Assembly (NCBI GenBank): GCA_015060045.1
Contig: SUZH01000005.1
Span: forward strand, 111,511 to 175,510
Origin: Rikenellaceae bacterium
GTDB lineage: Bacteria > Bacteroidota > Bacteroidia > Bacteroidales > Rikenellaceae
Direction of reading: 5' to 3'
DNA: 64,000 nt
Position numbers and translations under genes: made by a program. Numbering within the stretch: position 1 is the first letter of the stretch; every line of letters starts with the position of its first letter. Shown piece after piece: positions 62,428 to 64,000 of this stretch. Under the pieces are notes generated by a model. It saw nothing but the letters and a program-made list of their open reading frames with translations. It made no database searches and was not told the DNA's origin.

Positions 62428-62727
62428 GGGAGTCCATTTTTTGAGGTCGAAATTTTTGGAGAAAATATTTGGAAGCAATAGATAGGGGGGATATGGGGGA
62501 AAGCCCCCCGCCATAAAAAACATCGGGATAACGCATAGCACAAAAAAACTTTTTACCCCCCCCCTGTACCCCGCTCCTCGTCAAAAAAACTACGATAAAT
62601 TTTAATTCCAAATAATGATGTAATGTGCAGTAAGTCAGTTTGCTAATTTATTTAGAGAAAATAAGCGTTAGGGCTAATTAAATAGGAGTTTAATTTCGGC
62701 GTGTTTGTATGTAGATTTTTGGAGCGA
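62428..62727. other. non-coding spacer with G- and C-tracts
   Basis: No convincing gene on either strand. It contains GGGGGG (62485-62490), GGGGG (62495-62499) pairing with CCCCCC (62503-62508), and a run of C near 62549-62557. The rest is A+T-rich. Possibly a recombination or replication site. Confidence 0.4.
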
Positions 62728-62759
62728 TTTGGAAAATTCAAATAAAATTTGTAGATTTG
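62728..62759 (+). promoter_or_regulatory. promoter of the structured leader / recombinase transcript
   Basis: TTTG (62728-62731), a 20-base spacer, TAGATTTG (62752-62759). Predicted start near 62766, giving about 240 bases of leader before the first ATG at 63006. Confidence 0.7.
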
Positions 62760-62765
62760 TAGAAA

Positions 62766-63005
62766 AGGTCGATTAGTTAATCGTAATCCGATGTGTCCTC
62801 GCCCGTCAATCGGGAATAATAAGCCGAAAGGCATCTTAATAAAAATTACATTCACACATATAGTTTGTATCCATATAAGGATAACTGCGCCCAGAGCGCA
62901 AAGGTTGCTGTGTGCCTTGCCGACCAGAAGTCCCGTTCAATTAACCGTAGCGGGAGGCGAATAGCAGTATAACCCCTTCGAGGGGATTGAAAATCCTATT
63001 TATAA
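62766..63005 (+). ncRNA. structured leader RNA candidate
   Basis: Series of hairpins: CCCG-TCAAT-CGGG (62802-62814), GCC-GAAA-GGC (62823-62832), TGCGC-CCAGA-GCGCA (62886-62900), a nested element TGCT..GCCT..CCCG / CGGG-AGGC..AGCA (62906-62966), then CCCC-TTCGA-GGGG (62973-62985) overlapping GGAT-TGAAA-ATCC (62984-62996). The last two cannot form together. No known riboswitch recognised. Could control the 47-aa ORF and the serine recombinase, or act as an independent RNA. Confidence 0.55.
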
Positions 63006-63149
63006 ATGTCTAATTATAAGGATTATTATGATAATTTCAACATCAGTGAAGAAGAAGGAATAATTTTAACAAACTACTTTGAGGCATTAGCCTTAATCGG
63101 TATTCAGTACCTAAATAATAAAGAGATAAACGATTACAAATATGACTAA
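63006..63149 (+). CDS. 47-aa leader-proximal small protein
   Basis: Starts MSNYKDYYDNFNISEEEGII and ends NDYKYD-stop. Acidic, soluble. Its stop overlaps the recombinase start by 8 bases (ATGACTAA), a classic coupling arrangement, which supports it being translated. Function unknown; it may set the level of recombinase. Confidence 0.6.
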   Translation: MSNYKDYYDNFNISEEEGIILTNYFEALALIGIQYLNNKEINDYKYD

Positions 63150-64000
63150 AAACTGTTTTATATGGAGTAGAGTAAGTACAAAGCACCAGGAGGAGAATGG
63201 TGGCAGCCTCGATGACCAGAAGTGCCGCTGTGAAAGGTTTGCCCGTGAAAACGGCTACACCATCAAGGGTTATTTTGGCGGCACGCACGAAAGTGCCAAG
63301 ACCCCAGGTAAACTAATCAAGGAGATGATTTCGGCGGTCAAGAAGGATAAGAGCGTCAAGTATATCATCGTCAATCAGGCTGACCGTTTCAGTCGCAATG
63401 CGGGTCAAGCCATCAATATCATCAACGACCTCAATGCCCAGGGAGTTATTATCGTGGAGGCATTGTCGGGTACAGACACCTCAACACCCGAAGGTGTAAT
63501 GATGATGCAAGTCAAGTTGTCCCTGGCTCAATGGGACAACACCAACCGTACCAATAAGTTTGTATCGGGTCGTAAGCACTGTATGAATAGCGGCGTATGG
63601 ATTGGTAAGCGACCATTGGGTTATGACAAGGAGGGTAAGAGCATCAACGCAAAATTTACCATCAATACTACGGGTAAACTTATCCAGAAGGCGTTTAAGT
63701 GGAAGTTACAAGGCGTGGATAATTTCCGTATTATGGATAGATTGTCGGCAATGGGATTGAATGTGAGCAAGCAGAAGTTACATAAGATACTCACCAATCC
63801 ATTCTATGCGGGCAAAATTCAGAGTAAGTTCACTGACGGGGAGATTATTGATGGCAAGCACCCCGCGCTCATCTCGTGGGTGGAGTTCCTGCAAGTACAA
63901 GAGATATTAAGCGGAAGGACGGGCGTTTACAAGGTCAAAGCGGAAACGCCCCGCTTTCCCCTCAAACGACATATCCGTTGCGCCGAAGATGGTCTGCCTC
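63142..64000 (+). CDS. large serine recombinase, N-terminal part
   Basis: 286 codons are in the window; the 3' end is missing. The catalytic serine is Ser12 in CFIWSRVSTKHQEENGG, and YIIVNQADRFSRNAGQAINI is the resolvase core. From about residue 160 a recombinase (PF07508) domain follows: GKRPLGYDKEGKSIN, KILTNPFYAGKIQ. A zinc-ribbon seems to begin at RCAEDG at the window edge. Such enzymes integrate and excise mobile elements without host factors. Confidence 0.9.
   Translation, partial: MTKNCFIWSRVSTKHQEENGGSLDDQKCRCERFARENGYTIKGYFGGTHESAKTPGKLIKEMISAVKKDKSVKYIIVNQADRFSRNAGQAINIINDLNAQGVIIVEALSGTDTSTPEGVMMMQVKLSLAQWDNTNRTNKFVSGRKHCMNSGVWIGKRPLGYDKEGKSINAKFTINTTGKLIQKAFKWKLQGVDNFRIMDRLSAMGLNVSKQKLHKILTNPFYAGKIQSKFTDGEIIDGKHPALISWVEFLQVQEILSGRTGVYKVKAETPRFPLKRHIRCAEDGLP

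Overview
This window is Bacteroidota chromosomal DNA. It carries GldE, a DUF4270 lipoprotein, an S46 dipeptidyl-peptidase, an EF-G paralogue without the catalytic histidine, a Bacteroidota-style FtsQ-FtsA-FtsZ block, and promoters of the TTTG-N19/20-TAnnTTTG type. Codon use in the core genes is strongly G+C-biased, which suggests a Rikenellaceae/Alistipes-like gut member. The genus is inference; no rRNA gene is present.

Layout. 1-248: 5' part of a cyclophilin-type isomerase on the minus strand. 365-12351: an eight-gene plus-strand catabolic block with three secreted glycosidase-like proteins (GH95, a beta-helix protein, a five-bladed propeller), a pyruvate-type aldolase, a sodium:solute symporter, an iron-dependent alcohol dehydrogenase, a PdxA2-like dehydrogenase and a four-carbon sugar-acid kinase. 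Read together, the cytoplasmic enzymes form a plausible route from a seven-carbon 2-keto-3-deoxy-aldarate (such as Dha of rhamnogalacturonan II) to pyruvate plus DHAP. 12493-18531 (minus): EF-G2-like factor, M24 aminopeptidase, U32 protein, polyprenyl synthase. 18649-28415 (plus): glucokinase, UppP, TruB, QueA, a GT5-like fragment protein, DUF4270 lipoprotein, topoisomerase I, a C1B peptidase. 28489-48145 (minus): phosphopantetheinyl transferase, GldE, the distal half of the division/cell-wall cluster (FtsZ, FtsA, FtsQ, MurC, MurG), ComM, DnaB, ComF, PriA, YitT, a radical-SAM protein, a nuclease-like lipoprotein, Dtd, an RluA-family pseudouridine synthase and Cdd. 48303-56905: SIMPL protein, RlmD, MBL hydrolase, a small four-helix-bundle gene flanked by inverted A+T repeats, TrmD, LpxB, FAH-family protein, Maf and a DPP11-like S46 peptidase. 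tRNA-Leu(GAG) lies at 57162-57245.

From about 57.4 kb to the end the DNA is visibly A+T-richer and accessory. It holds a translationally coupled AAA ATPase/Toprim pair (probable defence), orphan small proteins, an XRE regulator, a cluster of tiny genes with a small serine recombinase, and a strong promoter followed by a structured leader, a 47-aa ORF and a large serine recombinase that runs off the window.

The best candidates for something undescribed are the putative ulosonic-acid pathway at 4.9-12.4 kb, the structured leader at 62.76-63.0 kb, the ATPase/Toprim pair at 57.6-59.5 kb, and the repeat-flanked four-helix-bundle gene at 51.2-51.7 kb.
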